Shown: positions 26,463 through 37,018, numbered from the stretch's first letter. The stretch is 64,000 bases of DNA from Streptomyces sp. NK08204 (GCF_020400585.1 NZ_JAINVF010000028.1:1-64000); one strand, 5' to 3'. Made by a program: numbers and translations. Notes: generated by a model not told the origin, from the letters alone.

Positions 26463-27905
26463 ATGATCGTCTACGACCGGCTTTTCATCGGGGGCTCCTG
26501 GGCGGATCCGAGCGACCCGGCGCTCCTCGACCTCGCCTCGCCGCACGACCAGTCGGTGATCGGCCGGGCCGCCCAGGCGCGGCCGGCGGATGTGGACCGC
26601 GCGGTGGCCGCGGCACGGGCCTCGTTCGACACCGGAGTGTGGCGCGGCACCCCGCCGGCGCAGCGGATCGCGCTCCTGCGGCGGTTCAACGCGCTGCGCG
26701 AGGAGAACGCGGAAAAGGTCGCACATCTGATCTCGTCGGAGAACGGCTCGGCCCTCTGGTTCACCCGCGCGGGGCAGCCGGGCCTGACCCGGCAGGCGAA
26801 CGCCTACCTGAAGGCTGCGGAGGAGTTCGCCTGGGAGGAGACGTCGGCGCCCTCCGACCCGGCGTCACCGGTCCGCAGCGTGGTGCGCCGTGAGGCGGTC
26901 GGTGTGGTTGCGGCCGTGATCCCGTGGAACTCGCCCTTCTCCTCGGCCACTTCGAAGATCATCCCGGCGCTGGTCGCCGGCAACTCGGTGGTCCTCAAGG
27001 TGTCTCCGGAGAACTCGCTGAGCATGGGCTTCCTGGCCGAGCTGCTCGAGCGCGTCGGCCTGCCCGAGGGTGTCGTCAGCGTCCTGCCCGCGGACCGGGA
27101 GACCAGCGAGTACCTGGTGTCGCACCCGGAGGTCGACAAGATCGCCTTCACCGGCTCGACCCGGGCCGGCCGCCGCATCGCCTCGATCGCGGGGAAGCAG
27201 CTCAAGCGGGTCAGCCTGGAGCTGGGCGGCAAGTCCGCCGCCGTCATCCTGCCGGACGCCGACGTCGACGAGGCCGTCGCGGGCCTGAAGTTCGGCTCCC
27301 TGCTCAACAACGGCGAGTCGTGCATCGCGCAGACCAGGATCCTCGCGCCGCGCAGCCGGTACGAGGAGGTCGTCGCGGCGCTGAAGGAACTGGTCGAGTC
27401 CTTGAAGGTGGGCGACCCGAACGACCCCGGCACCTTCATCGGCCCCATGATCCGGCCCGACCAGCAGCAGCGGGTGCGCACCTACATCCAGCTCGGCATC
27501 GAGGAGGGAGCCCGCCTGGTCACGGGCGGCCCGCAGATCCCCGACGGCCTGGAGAAGGGCAACTACGTCACCCCCACCGTCTTCGCCGACGTCGACAACT
27601 CGATGCGCATCGCGCAGGAGGAGATCTTCGGCCCGGTCCTGGTCGTCATCGCGTACGACGACGAGGACGAAGCCGTGCGGATCGCCAACGACTCCCCGTA
27701 CGGCCTGTCCGGCGGCGTCTGGTCCTCCGACGAGGAGCACGCCCTGGAGATCGCCCGCCGCATCCGCACCGGGACCGTCACGGTCAACGGCGCTCCGGTC
27801 GCCTTCGACGGCCCGTTCGGCGGCTTCAAGGCCAGCGGCATCGGCCGCGAGTACGGCGCGGTGGGCCTCGGGACCTACACCGAGTACAAGACCATCACCA
27901 TCTGA
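26463..27905 (+). CDS. NAD(P)-dependent aldehyde dehydrogenase
   Basis: A 480-residue enzyme of the ALDH superfamily that oxidises an aldehyde to an acid. It has the cofactor-binding IPWNSPF and FTGSTRAG, general base Glu254 in LELGGKSA, catalytic Cys287 in NNGESCIAQ and EEIFGPVL near the C-terminus. ATG 26463 has AAGGAG eight bases upstream. It follows the Tat-exported epoxide-hydrolase-like gene, which suggests that a diol or aldehyde derived from that reaction is oxidised further, although one enzyme is outside and the other inside the cell. Substrate unknown. Confidence 0.95.
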   Translation: MIVYDRLFIGGSWADPSDPALLDLASPHDQSVIGRAAQARPADVDRAVAAARASFDTGVWRGTPPAQRIALLRRFNALREENAEKVAHLISSENGSALWFTRAGQPGLTRQANAYLKAAEEFAWEETSAPSDPASPVRSVVRREAVGVVAAVIPWNSPFSSATSKIIPALVAGNSVVLKVSPENSLSMGFLAELLERVGLPEGVVSVLPADRETSEYLVSHPEVDKIAFTGSTRAGRRIASIAGKQLKRVSLELGGKSAAVILPDADVDEAVAGLKFGSLLNNGESCIAQTRILAPRSRYEEVVAALKELVESLKVGDPNDPGTFIGPMIRPDQQQRVRTYIQLGIEEGARLVTGGPQIPDGLEKGNYVTPTVFADVDNSMRIAQEEIFGPVLVVIAYDDEDEAVRIANDSPYGLSGGVWSSDEEHALEIARRIRTGTVTVNGAPVAFDGPFGGFKASGIGREYGAVGLGTYTEYKTITI

Positions 27906-27952
27906 CGGCCGTCGGCCCATCCGGCGCCACACGTGTGCACACCTCCTCGACC

Positions 27953-27973
27953 GTCACTCTCGTGACGGGTGAC
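27953..27973. promoter_or_regulatory. Palindromic operator O6
   Basis: GTCACT-N9-GGTGAC, spacer CTCGTGACG. It lies 42 bp upstream of the small unknown gene at 28015, inside what would otherwise be an operon gap. This suggests that gene has its own regulated promoter. Confidence 0.7.
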
Positions 27974-28014
27974 GGGTCGGGGGTGCCGGCAGATCTACGA
28001 ATGGAGTACGGGCC

Positions 28015-28209
28015 ATGAACGAGGAACTCGCGGCGGACGCCGCCGCGGCAGCGGCGCGGCACGCACGCTACGGCAGGCTCCCCGAGCGCGTTCACTTCGA
28101 GGACATGACCGAAGAGGTGGAGGCCGCGCCGGGCAGGATCGGTGCCTCGTACGACCCCGAGGGCTCGTGGAAGCACTACTCGTGCCTCGCCCTGGATCTG
28201 GGGCTGTAG
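28015..28209 (+). CDS. Small hypothetical protein (64 aa)
   Basis: I do not recognise this protein. It begins with ATG behind GGAG at eight bases, has an Ala-rich helical start, an acidic middle (FEDMTEEVEAAPG) and ends with the aromatic stretch SYDPEGSWKHYSCLALDLGL. There is no signal peptide or membrane segment. A good ribosome site, coding-like third positions and its own GTCACC-N9-GGTGAC operator make it likely to be real. Given its place in the proposed regulon it could be a small partner of the hydrolase or dehydrogenase, but nothing in the sequence shows this. Confidence 0.7.
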   Translation: MNEELAADAAAAAARHARYGRLPERVHFEDMTEEVEAAPGRIGASYDPEGSWKHYSCLALDLGL

Positions 28210-28453
28210 ACAGCCCTCGGCTTGCCCCGCCTCCCCGGTCCCGGCCGGGCCTCACCACGGCGCACGTGAGGGAGCGCTGCTTCCCGTGACGCCGGATGCG
28301 GCGCCCGCCCGGACAGCCGGGGCGGGGCCGCGCAAGCCTGGTTCGCGCACTCCTCGATGTGGGCGGTGGTGCGCATGGCGCCCGTACCGGGGACTATCCG
28401 CGGACGTGGCCGGACGCATGGCCCGTCAGACGGGCACACCTGTCGCCGCCGGG

Positions 28454-29017
28454 TCAGCTTCCGGCCGCGACGGGCGCCGTCTTCTTGCGGGCCCGGTAGG
28501 CCGCCGCCTTGATCTTGTTGCCGCAGGACTCCATGCCGCACCACTGCCGCCGCATGCCCCGCGAGCGGTCGATGTAGACGCGCGTGCACTCGGGGTTGCC
28601 GCACTCCTTCAGCAGCGGGACGTCCGGGCCGCTGAGGAGTTCGACGGCCTGCCGGGCGACGGTGGCCAGGGCCTGTGCGGGCGTCGCGTCGGTGTGCCGG
28701 CCCGCCAGGGTGAGCTGGGGCGTCGCCGGGACCTGGCGCGCGGCGGCGTTGACCACCGCGAGGGCCTCCCGGTCGAATTCCTCGCCGAGGCGGCGGTTGG
28801 TGATGAGCCGGTAGACGGCCTCGCGCACCGCGATCGCCTCCCGGACGTCGCTCTCCTCGCCGGGCATGATCGTGTCCACGAGCCCGGACTCCAGGTACCA
28901 GGCGGTGAGCCGGTCCGGCGTCACGAACATCTCGAACCGGATCGAGCGCCGGGCGCGCAGCGTGGCCGCGAAGTCGAGCACCGGGTGCCCGCACACGAAG
29001 ACGTGGTCAAGATTCAC
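28454..29017 (-). CDS. CGNR zinc-finger (ABATE domain) transcriptional regulator
   Basis: A 187-residue protein with an N-terminal ABATE-type domain (GHPVLDFAATL onset) and a C-terminal CGNR zinc finger: Cys pairs in CGNPECTRVYIDRS and WCGMESCGNK, followed by a basic helix (IKAAAYRARKK). Such proteins are thought to be DNA-binding regulators that sense a ligand through the ABATE domain; few have been studied. I chose GTG 29017; no Shine-Dalgarno sequence precedes it, so the transcript may be leaderless. Operator O7 starts at the base next to this GTG, which strongly suggests autoregulation. It is my best candidate for the protein that binds the regional palindromes. Confidence 0.88.
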   Translation of the reverse strand: MNLDHVFVCGHPVLDFAATLRARRSIRFEMFVTPDRLTAWYLESGLVDTIMPGEESDVREAIAVREAVYRLITNRRLGEEFDREALAVVNAAARQVPATPQLTLAGRHTDATPAQALATVARQAVELLSGPDVPLLKECGNPECTRVYIDRSRGMRRQWCGMESCGNKIKAAAYRARKKTAPVAAGS

Positions 29018-29038
29018 ATCACCATCTTGACAGGTGAC
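29018..29038. promoter_or_regulatory. Palindromic operator O7, abutting the CGNR gene start
   Basis: ATCACC-N9-GGTGAC, spacer ATCTTGACA, the same spacer as O4. It lies directly before the CGNR start codon and would cover the -10 region of a leaderless promoter. Confidence 0.75.
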
Positions 29039-29128
29039 TGCAATCAGACGCAAGACTCGTCGCTGCTGCAGCCGGCGCCGTCGCAGCTCAACCGGACGGA
29101 CCGTCGCCCCGCCCTCCCGCTGCCCCTG

Positions 29129-30748
<1,620 letters not shown>

Positions 30749-30827
30749 AGGGAACCCTCCAAGGTGATCGGTGGTCCGCCCGCCGGGCACGGGGCCTCGG
30801 ACACGGGCCGCTGCACACGCCGGCGGC

Positions 30828-32462
30828 TCACACCGCGGGGACTCCCGTCGTCTCGAGCGTTCCGTCGGCCAGCCGGAGCCAGCGGTTCACCCTGATCTCC
30901 GCGAGGAACCGCTCGTCGTGGCTGACCACCATGAACGCGCCCCGGTAGGAGTTGAGCGCGCTCTCCAGCTGGCCCACGCTGACCAGGTCGAGGTTGTTGG
31001 TCGGCTCGTCGAGCAGCAGCAGCTGCGGGGCCGGTTCAGCGCACAGCACGCAGGCCAGGGTGGCACGCAGCCGTTCGCCGCCGGAGAGCACGCCGACGGG
31101 CAGGTGCGCCCGGGGACCGCGGAACAGGAAGCGCGCGAGCAGGTTCATCCGCTCCGCCTCGGGCCGCTCGGGCGCGAACGCGGCGAAGTTCTCCGCCACG
31201 GTGCGGTCCAGGTCCAGCAGGTCCAGGCGCTGCGAGAGATAGGCGATGCGGCCGTCGCCGCGCCTGATCTCCCCGCCGGCCGGAACCAGTTCGCCGGTGA
31301 TCAGCCGCAGCAGGGTGGTCTTGCCGGCGCCGTTGGGCCCGGTCAGTGCGATGCGCTCGGGTCCGCGTACGGAGAGGTCGACGCCGTCCTCGGTGAACAG
31401 GTCCTTCCCGTCGTGCCGGACCCGCATCCCCTCGCCGAGGAAGAGGTTACGTCCGGCGGGCACCTGGGTGTCGGGCAGGTCCAGGGTGATGCGCTGCTCC
31501 TCGCGCAACGCGCGCCCGGCCTCGTCGAGGCGGGCCTTGGCCTCGCCGACCCGGGAGGCGTGCATCTGGCCGGCCCGGCCCGCGGACTCCTGCGCGCCGC
31601 GCTTCATGTTGCCGGCGAAGATGCGCGGCAGCCCGGCGTTCTTGAGGTTGCGGGCGGCGTTGCTCGCGCGGCGCTCGGCGCGTTCGCGGGCCTGCTGCAG
31701 CTCCCTTTTCTCCCGCTTCAGCTCCTGCTCGGCGTTGCGGACGTTCTTCTCGGCGACCTCCTGCTCGGCGCGCACGATCTGCTCGTACGCGGTGAAGTTG
31801 CCGCCGTGGAAACGCAGTTGTTCGCCGCCGAGCTCGGCGATGCTGTCCATGCGGTCGAGCAGGGCGCGGTCGTGGGCGACCAGCAGCAACAGGCCCTTGA
31901 AGTCCGTCAGCACGTCGTACAGCTTGTGCCGGGCGTCCCGGTCGAGGTTGTTGGTCGGTTCGTCGAGGAGCAGGACGTCCGGGCGCTTGAGCAGTTGTGC
32001 GGCGAGGCCGAGCGAGACGGCCTGGCCGCCGCTGAGCGTGCTCAGGCTGCGGTCCAGGGCGAGGCCGGCCAGCCCGAGACGGTCGAGCTGGGCGCGGGTG
32101 CGCTCCTCGATGTCCCAGTCGTCGCCGATGGTGGTGAAGTGCTCCTCACTCACGTCCCCGGACTCGACGGCGTCCAGGGCACGGATCACCGCGGCGACGC
32201 CGAGCACCTCGGCGACAGTGACGTCACCGGTCAGGGGGAGGCTCTGCGGCAGATAGCCGAGCGTGCCACTGACGGACACCGAGCCGGTGACGGGCCGCAG
32301 TTGGCCGGCGATCAGCTTGAGCAGGGTGCTCTTGCCGGAGCCGTTGGGGGCGACCAGGCCCGTGCGGCCAGTGGTCACGGTGAAGGACAGGTCGTGGAAG
32401 ACCGGGGTGTCGTCGGGCCAGGCGAACGACAGGTTCGAGCAGACGATGGTGGCGTCAGACAT
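30828..32462 (-). CDS. ABC-F family ATPase (second, upstream copy)
   Basis: A 544-residue two-domain ABC-F protein. Domain 1: APNGSGKST, LSGGQAVSLGLA, LLLDEPTNNLD. Domain 2: GPNGAGKTT, LSGGERLRATLA, LLLDEPTNNLD. The linker (residues about 225-330) is long, highly charged and probably coiled (REKRELQQARERAERRASN). It differs clearly from its neighbour and is not a recent duplicate. ATG 32462 has AAGG upstream. The two genes are 79 bp apart and probably co-transcribed. A degenerate palindrome (GTCACC-N9-TGCGAC, 32611-32631) lies upstream. Likely role: ribosome rescue or antibiotic protection; specificity unknown. Confidence 0.93.
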   Translation of the reverse strand: MSDATIVCSNLSFAWPDDTPVFHDLSFTVTTGRTGLVAPNGSGKSTLLKLIAGQLRPVTGSVSVSGTLGYLPQSLPLTGDVTVAEVLGVAAVIRALDAVESGDVSEEHFTTIGDDWDIEERTRAQLDRLGLAGLALDRSLSTLSGGQAVSLGLAAQLLKRPDVLLLDEPTNNLDRDARHKLYDVLTDFKGLLLLVAHDRALLDRMDSIAELGGEQLRFHGGNFTAYEQIVRAEQEVAEKNVRNAEQELKREKRELQQARERAERRASNAARNLKNAGLPRIFAGNMKRGAQESAGRAGQMHASRVGEAKARLDEAGRALREEQRITLDLPDTQVPAGRNLFLGEGMRVRHDGKDLFTEDGVDLSVRGPERIALTGPNGAGKTTLLRLITGELVPAGGEIRRGDGRIAYLSQRLDLLDLDRTVAENFAAFAPERPEAERMNLLARFLFRGPRAHLPVGVLSGGERLRATLACVLCAEPAPQLLLLDEPTNNLDLVSVGQLESALNSYRGAFMVVSHDERFLAEIRVNRWLRLADGTLETTGVPAV

Positions 32463-32762
32463 GGAAGCGACCTTGAGAGGGCTGGGGGCGAAGACAGCTC
32501 CGCCCCGGGCAGACGGGGGGAAAGGGGGTACGACGAACCGGCCACTTCGGCGGCGCTTCTTCAGCGCGTCCGGTGGCCGTCAGATCCGGATCTCACCCGG
32601 AGATGTCGTCGTCACCCACCACGTCTGCGACTCCTCGATACACGGTCTACGTCACGGGCAGCTTAACAGGCCGCCGGGCGCACTCACTTGCCCCCTCTGC
32701 CCCCGTGGGCCCGCCGCACCCGACAGACGTGTTGACAGCCCGATCACACCCATGCCAGCATC

Positions 32763-32783
32763 GTCACCAGTTAAACCGGTGAC
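32763..32783. promoter_or_regulatory. Palindromic operator O8
   Basis: Perfect GTCACC-N9-GGTGAC, spacer AGTTAAACC. The nearest downstream open frame is the short one at 32839, followed by the cytochrome b relic and the tannase gene at 33253. Confidence 0.75.
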
Positions 32784-32984
32784 GACTTGGGCGATGGCCG
32801 GCCGTGTTCACACGTTCGGGTGAAGGAGCGCAGCGACCATGGCAGGAGGAACGTCGAAACGAGCGGCTGAGGGGAGCGCCGGCACGGCGAGCCGCCGTCG
32901 ACGGGTGACTCGACGGCGCGGAGCACCGGCACGGCGAGGCAGCCTGGATTCCCCGGGCGCGTCCGCCGCTTCAGCACCGCCTGG

Positions 32985-33225
32985 CACATGGTCGTGCGCA
33001 GACTCAACCGCTGCGCGGCTCACCCCGGGCAGCGGCTGAACGCCGCCCGCCGGCGCGCCACCGCCCGAGGCCCGTCCGGCCGGCGAGTTCAACGCGAGCC
33101 AGAAGACCTACACGGGCTACCTCGCAGGCGCCCTGCTGGTGATGCCCTTCACCGGCCTGCTGATGCGGTTCGTGGAACTGCCGCCCCGCCTCTCCCGCAC
33201 CAGCGCGATTTCGTTCATGACCTGA
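32985..33225 (+). pseudogene. Cytochrome b561/b6-domain protein relic
   Basis: The last 48 codons before the TGA at about 33223 read as a piece of a membrane cytochrome b subunit: AGEFNASQKTYTGYLAGALL and then MPFTGLLMRFVELPP, with the hydrophobic helix expected of this family. Immediately upstream, pieces such as VVRRLNR occur in another frame. Start, first helices and haem-ligand regions are missing. It is a remnant lying between operator O8 and the tannase gene. Confidence 0.55.
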
Positions 33226-33252
33226 CACGTACTCCTTGATTGGGGAAACACC

Positions 33253-34896
33253 ATGAGACGACGACTTCTGACTGTCCTCGCGACCGGCGTACCGCTGATG
33301 ACGGCGGCGGTGTACCTGCCGACAGCGTCCGCGCAGCCGCAGCGTGGCCCCGCCTTCGCCTCCACCGCGCCCACGTGCTCCCCGCCATCCGTCAAGGCGC
33401 CGGCCGGCACCATGGTGGCGAACGTGACGGCGGTACGGCACGCGGCGGGCACCGTGGACGTGCCCGCGGTCTGGCCGCTGCCCGGAAACCACGTCGACGA
33501 CGTCCCGGCGTTCTGCGATGTGACGGTCACGCTGACCCACCCGGGAGCGGGTGACCACGCCAAGGTCCGGATATGGCTGCCCCTGCAGGGCTGGAACGGC
33601 CGGCTGCAGACGATCGGCGGCAGCGCCTACGCCGCCGGCGACTACGGCAAGGACCTGGCCAACGCGGTCAAGAACGGCTACGCCGCCGCGACCACAGACG
33701 CCGGCGTCAGCACCTACCTCGACACCGGTTGGGCCCTGAACAGCGACGGCCAGGTCAATGCGGCGCTGCTGAAGAACTTCGCCAGTCGCTCCGAGCACGA
33801 GGCGGCGTTGATCGCCAAGGAGGTCATCGGCCGCTTCTACGGCAGGCCCGCTTCCTATGCGTACTTCAACGGCTGCTCCACCGGCGGACGCCAGGGCTAC
33901 ATGGAGGCCCAGCGCTATCCCGAGGACTACGACGGCATCCTGGCCAACGCGCCCGCCGTCAACTGGGACGAGTTCGAGGTTGCCACCCTGTGGCCGCAGG
34001 TGGTCATGAACCAGGAGAAGACCTATCCGACCCCCTGCGAGCTGGACGCCTTCACGAACGCCGCCGTCAAGGCCTGCGACCCGCTCGACGGCGCCGAGGA
34101 CGGCCTGATCGACGCCCCCGAGCGGTGCGGCTTCGACCCGCGCAGCCTGATCGGCACCAAGGTGCTGTGCGCAGGCCGGGAGTTGACCATCACGGCGGCC
34201 GACGCGGCCGTGGTGGGCAAGATCTGGGACGGCCCGCGCACCACGTCCGGCCGGAAGCTGTGGTCCGGCGTCCCGGTCGGCGCCGCCCTGCCCGGCCTGG
34301 CCGGCACCACCGAGCCCGACGCCGAGGGCAACGTCAAGGGAGCGCCGTTCCCCGTGCCCGCCGCCTGGATCGCCACGTGGCTCAAGAAGCAGCCGTCCTT
34401 CGACGTCTCCACCATCACCTACAGCCAGTTCACCCAGTTGTTCAAGCAGTCCCAGGCCGAGTACGACCGCATCATCGGCACCGACGACCCCGACCTGTCC
34501 GCCTTCCGCAACTCCGGTGGCAAGCTCCTGACCTGGCACGGCCAGGCCGACCAGTACATCCCCACCCAGGGCACCGTGGAGTACCGCGAGCAGGTCGAGC
34601 GGAAGATGGGCGGCGCCAAGAAGGTCGACGGCTTCTACCGCCTCTTCCTCGCCCCGGGCACGCCGCACTGCGGCCTCAACAACGGCAGCGGCGCTGCCGT
34701 CGACGACCTCGGTGCGCTGAGGACCTGGGTGGAACACGGCAAGGCACCCCGGACCCTGCCCGCTGCCCTGCGCAACGCCTCCGGCGGACAGATCACCCGC
34801 AACCTGTGCAGCTATCCGCAGGTGTCCCGCTACGACGGCCACGGCGACCCGACCTCCGCCTCCAGCTTCCACTGCGTGTCCCCGGACCACCACTGA
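33253..34896 (+). CDS. Secreted tannase/feruloyl esterase family protein
   Basis: A 547-residue secreted esterase. The signal peptide (MRRRLLTVLATGVPLMTAAV onset) ends near residue 28 after SAQ. The tannase/feruloyl-esterase triad is visible: nucleophile Ser in GCSTGGRQG, Asp in HGQADQYI and His in PHCGL. The Cys next to the Ser and the Cys next to the His form the family's typical CS-D-HC disulfide arrangement. Two more Cys pairs are in the lid region (PCELDAF, KACDPLDG, ERCGFD, LCAGREL). It should cleave esters of aromatic acids from plant material outside the cell. Operator O8 lies 470 bp upstream, with a relic between. Confidence 0.93.
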   Translation: MRRRLLTVLATGVPLMTAAVYLPTASAQPQRGPAFASTAPTCSPPSVKAPAGTMVANVTAVRHAAGTVDVPAVWPLPGNHVDDVPAFCDVTVTLTHPGAGDHAKVRIWLPLQGWNGRLQTIGGSAYAAGDYGKDLANAVKNGYAAATTDAGVSTYLDTGWALNSDGQVNAALLKNFASRSEHEAALIAKEVIGRFYGRPASYAYFNGCSTGGRQGYMEAQRYPEDYDGILANAPAVNWDEFEVATLWPQVVMNQEKTYPTPCELDAFTNAAVKACDPLDGAEDGLIDAPERCGFDPRSLIGTKVLCAGRELTITAADAAVVGKIWDGPRTTSGRKLWSGVPVGAALPGLAGTTEPDAEGNVKGAPFPVPAAWIATWLKKQPSFDVSTITYSQFTQLFKQSQAEYDRIIGTDDPDLSAFRNSGGKLLTWHGQADQYIPTQGTVEYREQVERKMGGAKKVDGFYRLFLAPGTPHCGLNNGSGAAVDDLGALRTWVEHGKAPRTLPAALRNASGGQITRNLCSYPQVSRYDGHGDPTSASSFHCVSPDHH

Positions 34897-35075
34897 CCGA
34901 ACCCCTGGCAGCCCCCCGCCCCGTCCCGGCCCGCGCCCTTTCGTCGCGAGCCGGGACGTTCGTCCGACGGCGGGCGGTCGTCGGGCACCGCGGCACGCCG
35001 ACGGAGCATTCCGCGCGGCGTCTGAGGTGCCCCCATCACCCGTATACCGCTGCAGGCGCGCAATGACCCCCAGGC

Positions 35076-35096
35076 GTCACCACCCTGACGGGTGAT
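35076..35096. promoter_or_regulatory. Palindromic operator O9
   Basis: GTCACC-N9-GGTGAT, spacer ACCCTGACG. It lies between convergent genes (tannase and SsgA-like), where no promoter is expected. It may be a stranded copy left by rearrangement. Confidence 0.6.
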
Positions 35097-35111
35097 GAAC
35101 CGATGGGCAAG

Positions 35112-35576
35112 TCACCCGGACGCCGTCGGCCCGTCGAGCAGATCCATGAGGAAACCGTCCCAGTTCAGATCATCCAGCTCCGCCTCGGCCGGGACGACCC
35201 GATACGTGGCCTCGAGCCACTCGGCCAACGGCGCCGTCGGCACCTCGAACAGAGCCTCCGTCTCCGGTGACTCCAGGAGCAGCCAGGAAGACGGCCGCTC
35301 GCCGGGCAGCGTCGGCCACATCCGTATCTCGCCGTTGCCGCTCATCGATGTCAGACCGCCGTGGAGCAGCTCACGGCCGATACGCCACACGAGACTCGGG
35401 CCACGCTCCGCGAGAAACTCGACCGTGACCACCGCGGGCACGGCCACGTCGAAACGGAACGTGGCCCGCATCGGCAGCCGGGTGAATTCATCGAGCATCT
35501 GGACCAGTTCCAGACACAGCGACGGCACCTGCTCGCGAACCGAACACACCGGCAGCTGCGGCTGATCAGAATGCAT
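35112..35576 (-). CDS. SsgA-like sporulation/cell-division regulator (SALP)
   Basis: A 154-residue member of the SsgA family, found only in actinomycetes that make spores, where it controls septum placement and cell-wall remodelling. Recognisable segments are LPMRATFRFDVAVPAVVTVEF, VWRIGRELLHGGL, GEIRMWP and SWLLLESPETEALFEVP. The Cys near residue 11 and the acidic C-terminus fit the family. ATG 35576 lies about 11 bases after GGAGG. It stands alone, with a 660-bp gene-poor region upstream. Which SALP subtype it is cannot be told by eye. Confidence 0.92.
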   Translation of the reverse strand: MHSDQPQLPVCSVREQVPSLCLELVQMLDEFTRLPMRATFRFDVAVPAVVTVEFLAERGPSLVWRIGRELLHGGLTSMSGNGEIRMWPTLPGERPSSWLLLESPETEALFEVPTAPLAEWLEATYRVVPAEAELDDLNWDGFLMDLLDGPTASG

Positions 35577-36238
35577 GACGGGAGTTCCCCTCCGTAGGAC
35601 GAAGCCTGCGCCGACAACTCTTCGGCAGGGGTCCAGACGCGCACATCGGTCACTTGACGGTCGAAGAAGACAGTGGGCGAAAGGGGTTGTCAGCGTGTCT
35701 GATATCGCCGCGCCACACGTGCGCGAGCAGAAGGGGAAATTCCGCCACCGAAGCCCGGCGCCGCGCGGAACATGACGTAAGTCAACATGACCTAAGTCAA
35801 CAGCGAACCCTTGTCTCCAGAGCCGCGTACCAGTCATCCCACGTCGCGCGGGCCGCGCCACGCCTTGCGGCGACAGTGCTGCGGGGGGCTCTGTCACTCG
35901 CGTTCGGGTGACCAGCGGTCCCCGCACGTATGCACAGTGGTCGAACCGTGGAACCGTCCGGCGCGGTGACCTCATGCCCTCATCGAGCGTGATGCGCTCA
36001 CGGCACAGGGACCGGGCTCGGATCGGACCATGAGGCCCGGCACGGTCGGGCGAAGTGCGGGCAGGCAGAGTGACAGGGACGCGGGGCCGCCCGGAGCACC
36101 CGACTTTCAGGCCGGCGCGTTCTCGGCGATCCGGCCCTCGTCCAGGGGTCCCGTCCTCACCAGGACCCCGGTCTCGTCGGATCGGACAACGGCGAGGCCC
36201 TGGCCGGCCGAGGCGTCGGCCTGCGCCGGACTGGCCGT
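35577..36238. other. Gene-poor intergenic region with a tandem 15-bp repeat
   Basis: No supported gene. Two adjacent copies of ATGAC(G/C)TAAGTCAAC at 35772-35801 are the only distinct structure. Each copy contains the near-palindrome TGACNTAAGTCA. Confidence 0.55.
35772..35801. repeat. Tandem 15-bp repeat
   Basis: Two head-to-tail copies of ATGAC(G/C)TAAGTCAAC with one mismatch, each with a near-palindromic core. It may be an operator for the SsgA-like gene, about 200 bp away. Confidence 0.6.
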
Positions 36239-37018
36239 TCAGCTGTCCGGTTTGGTGGCGTGCAGGATGTGCAGTCCCCGCGGCCCGGGGGCCGCGTGCC
36301 GGACGTCCAGGCCGGCCTCGCGGCACTGGTTCGCCAACCAGGTCGGGTCGAGCCTGAGCTTCGGGTAGCTGCTGGTGCGCAGTTCCCAGCCACCGTCCGC
36401 GCCACGAAGGTGCAGCAGGTCGTGGACCTGCACGGTGTCGTCGTCGGTGTAGTCGAGGAAACAGGTGAGCAGCCGGTCGTCGGTGCCGCGCACGGGGATG
36501 AAGCGGTCGGTGCCCTGCACTTCCCGCGACAGGTCGCGGTAGGTGGCGAGGAACCGGCCGCCGGGGCGAAGGGCGGTGGCGACGTCGTGCAGAAGCCGGG
36601 AGACGTCCGCTTTGGAGGGCAGGTGAGGGAGGGTGTCGCCCATGCACACGATCACGGCGGCCTTCGCGGCGTCCAGCACCTGGGGAAGCGCCTGGCGGAT
36701 GTCGCCGTGCACCGGCCGGATTGTTCCGGCGAGGCCCGCGTCGGCGGCGTGTGCGGTGAGTTCGTCGAGCAGCCGGGTGCTGGTGTCCACGGCGATCACC
36801 CGGGCATAGCCGTGGCGGGCCAGCGCCAGAGTCTGCGGGCCGGGGCCGCAGCCGAGATCGACCGCAATGTCCCCGCCGCCCTCGCCGGTGCCGACCGGCA
36901 GGCCCGCATCCGCCAGCAGTGCGGCCTGTCCGGAGGCCGCAGCCTCGATGTCGCCGCCGAGCATCCAGGTGTAGTGCTCGGCGAGCAGGCGCTCGTAGTG
37001 TTCCGCGGCGGTGGTCAC
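36239..37018 (-). CDS. Class I SAM-dependent methyltransferase
   Basis: A 259-residue methyltransferase with the SAM-binding motif I VDLGCGPGPQT, the acidic motif II in IAVDTS, and CMGDTLPHL and LRPGGRFLATYRD further on. GTG 37018 has GAAGGGA upstream and overlaps the stop of the MarR gene by four bases (GTGA), so the two are translationally coupled. Pairing with a MarR regulator suggests that methylation of a small molecule is induced by that compound. Substrate unknown. Confidence 0.92.
   Translation of the reverse strand: MTTAAEHYERLLAEHYTWMLGGDIEAAASGQAALLADAGLPVGTGEGGGDIAVDLGCGPGPQTLALARHGYARVIAVDTSTRLLDELTAHAADAGLAGTIRPVHGDIRQALPQVLDAAKAAVIVCMGDTLPHLPSKADVSRLLHDVATALRPGGRFLATYRDLSREVQGTDRFIPVRGTDDRLLTCFLDYTDDDTVQVHDLLHLRGADGGWELRTSSYPKLRLDPTWLANQCREAGLDVRHAAPGPRGLHILHATKPDS

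Larger units (their letters stand above)
32463..33252. other. Intergenic region with operator and gene relic
   Basis: This 790-bp region holds a degenerate palindrome (32611-32631), operator O8 (32763-32783) and a cytochrome b561-like relic (about 32985-33225). A short frame from ATG 32839 has GGAG upstream but is Arg/Ala-rich and looks like a relic rather than a gene. Confidence 0.6.

Noticed and set aside
33004..34893. Minus-strand frame opposite the tannase gene
   Set aside because: The plus strand has signal peptide, catalytic triad and ribosome site. The minus frame is a low-complexity shadow.
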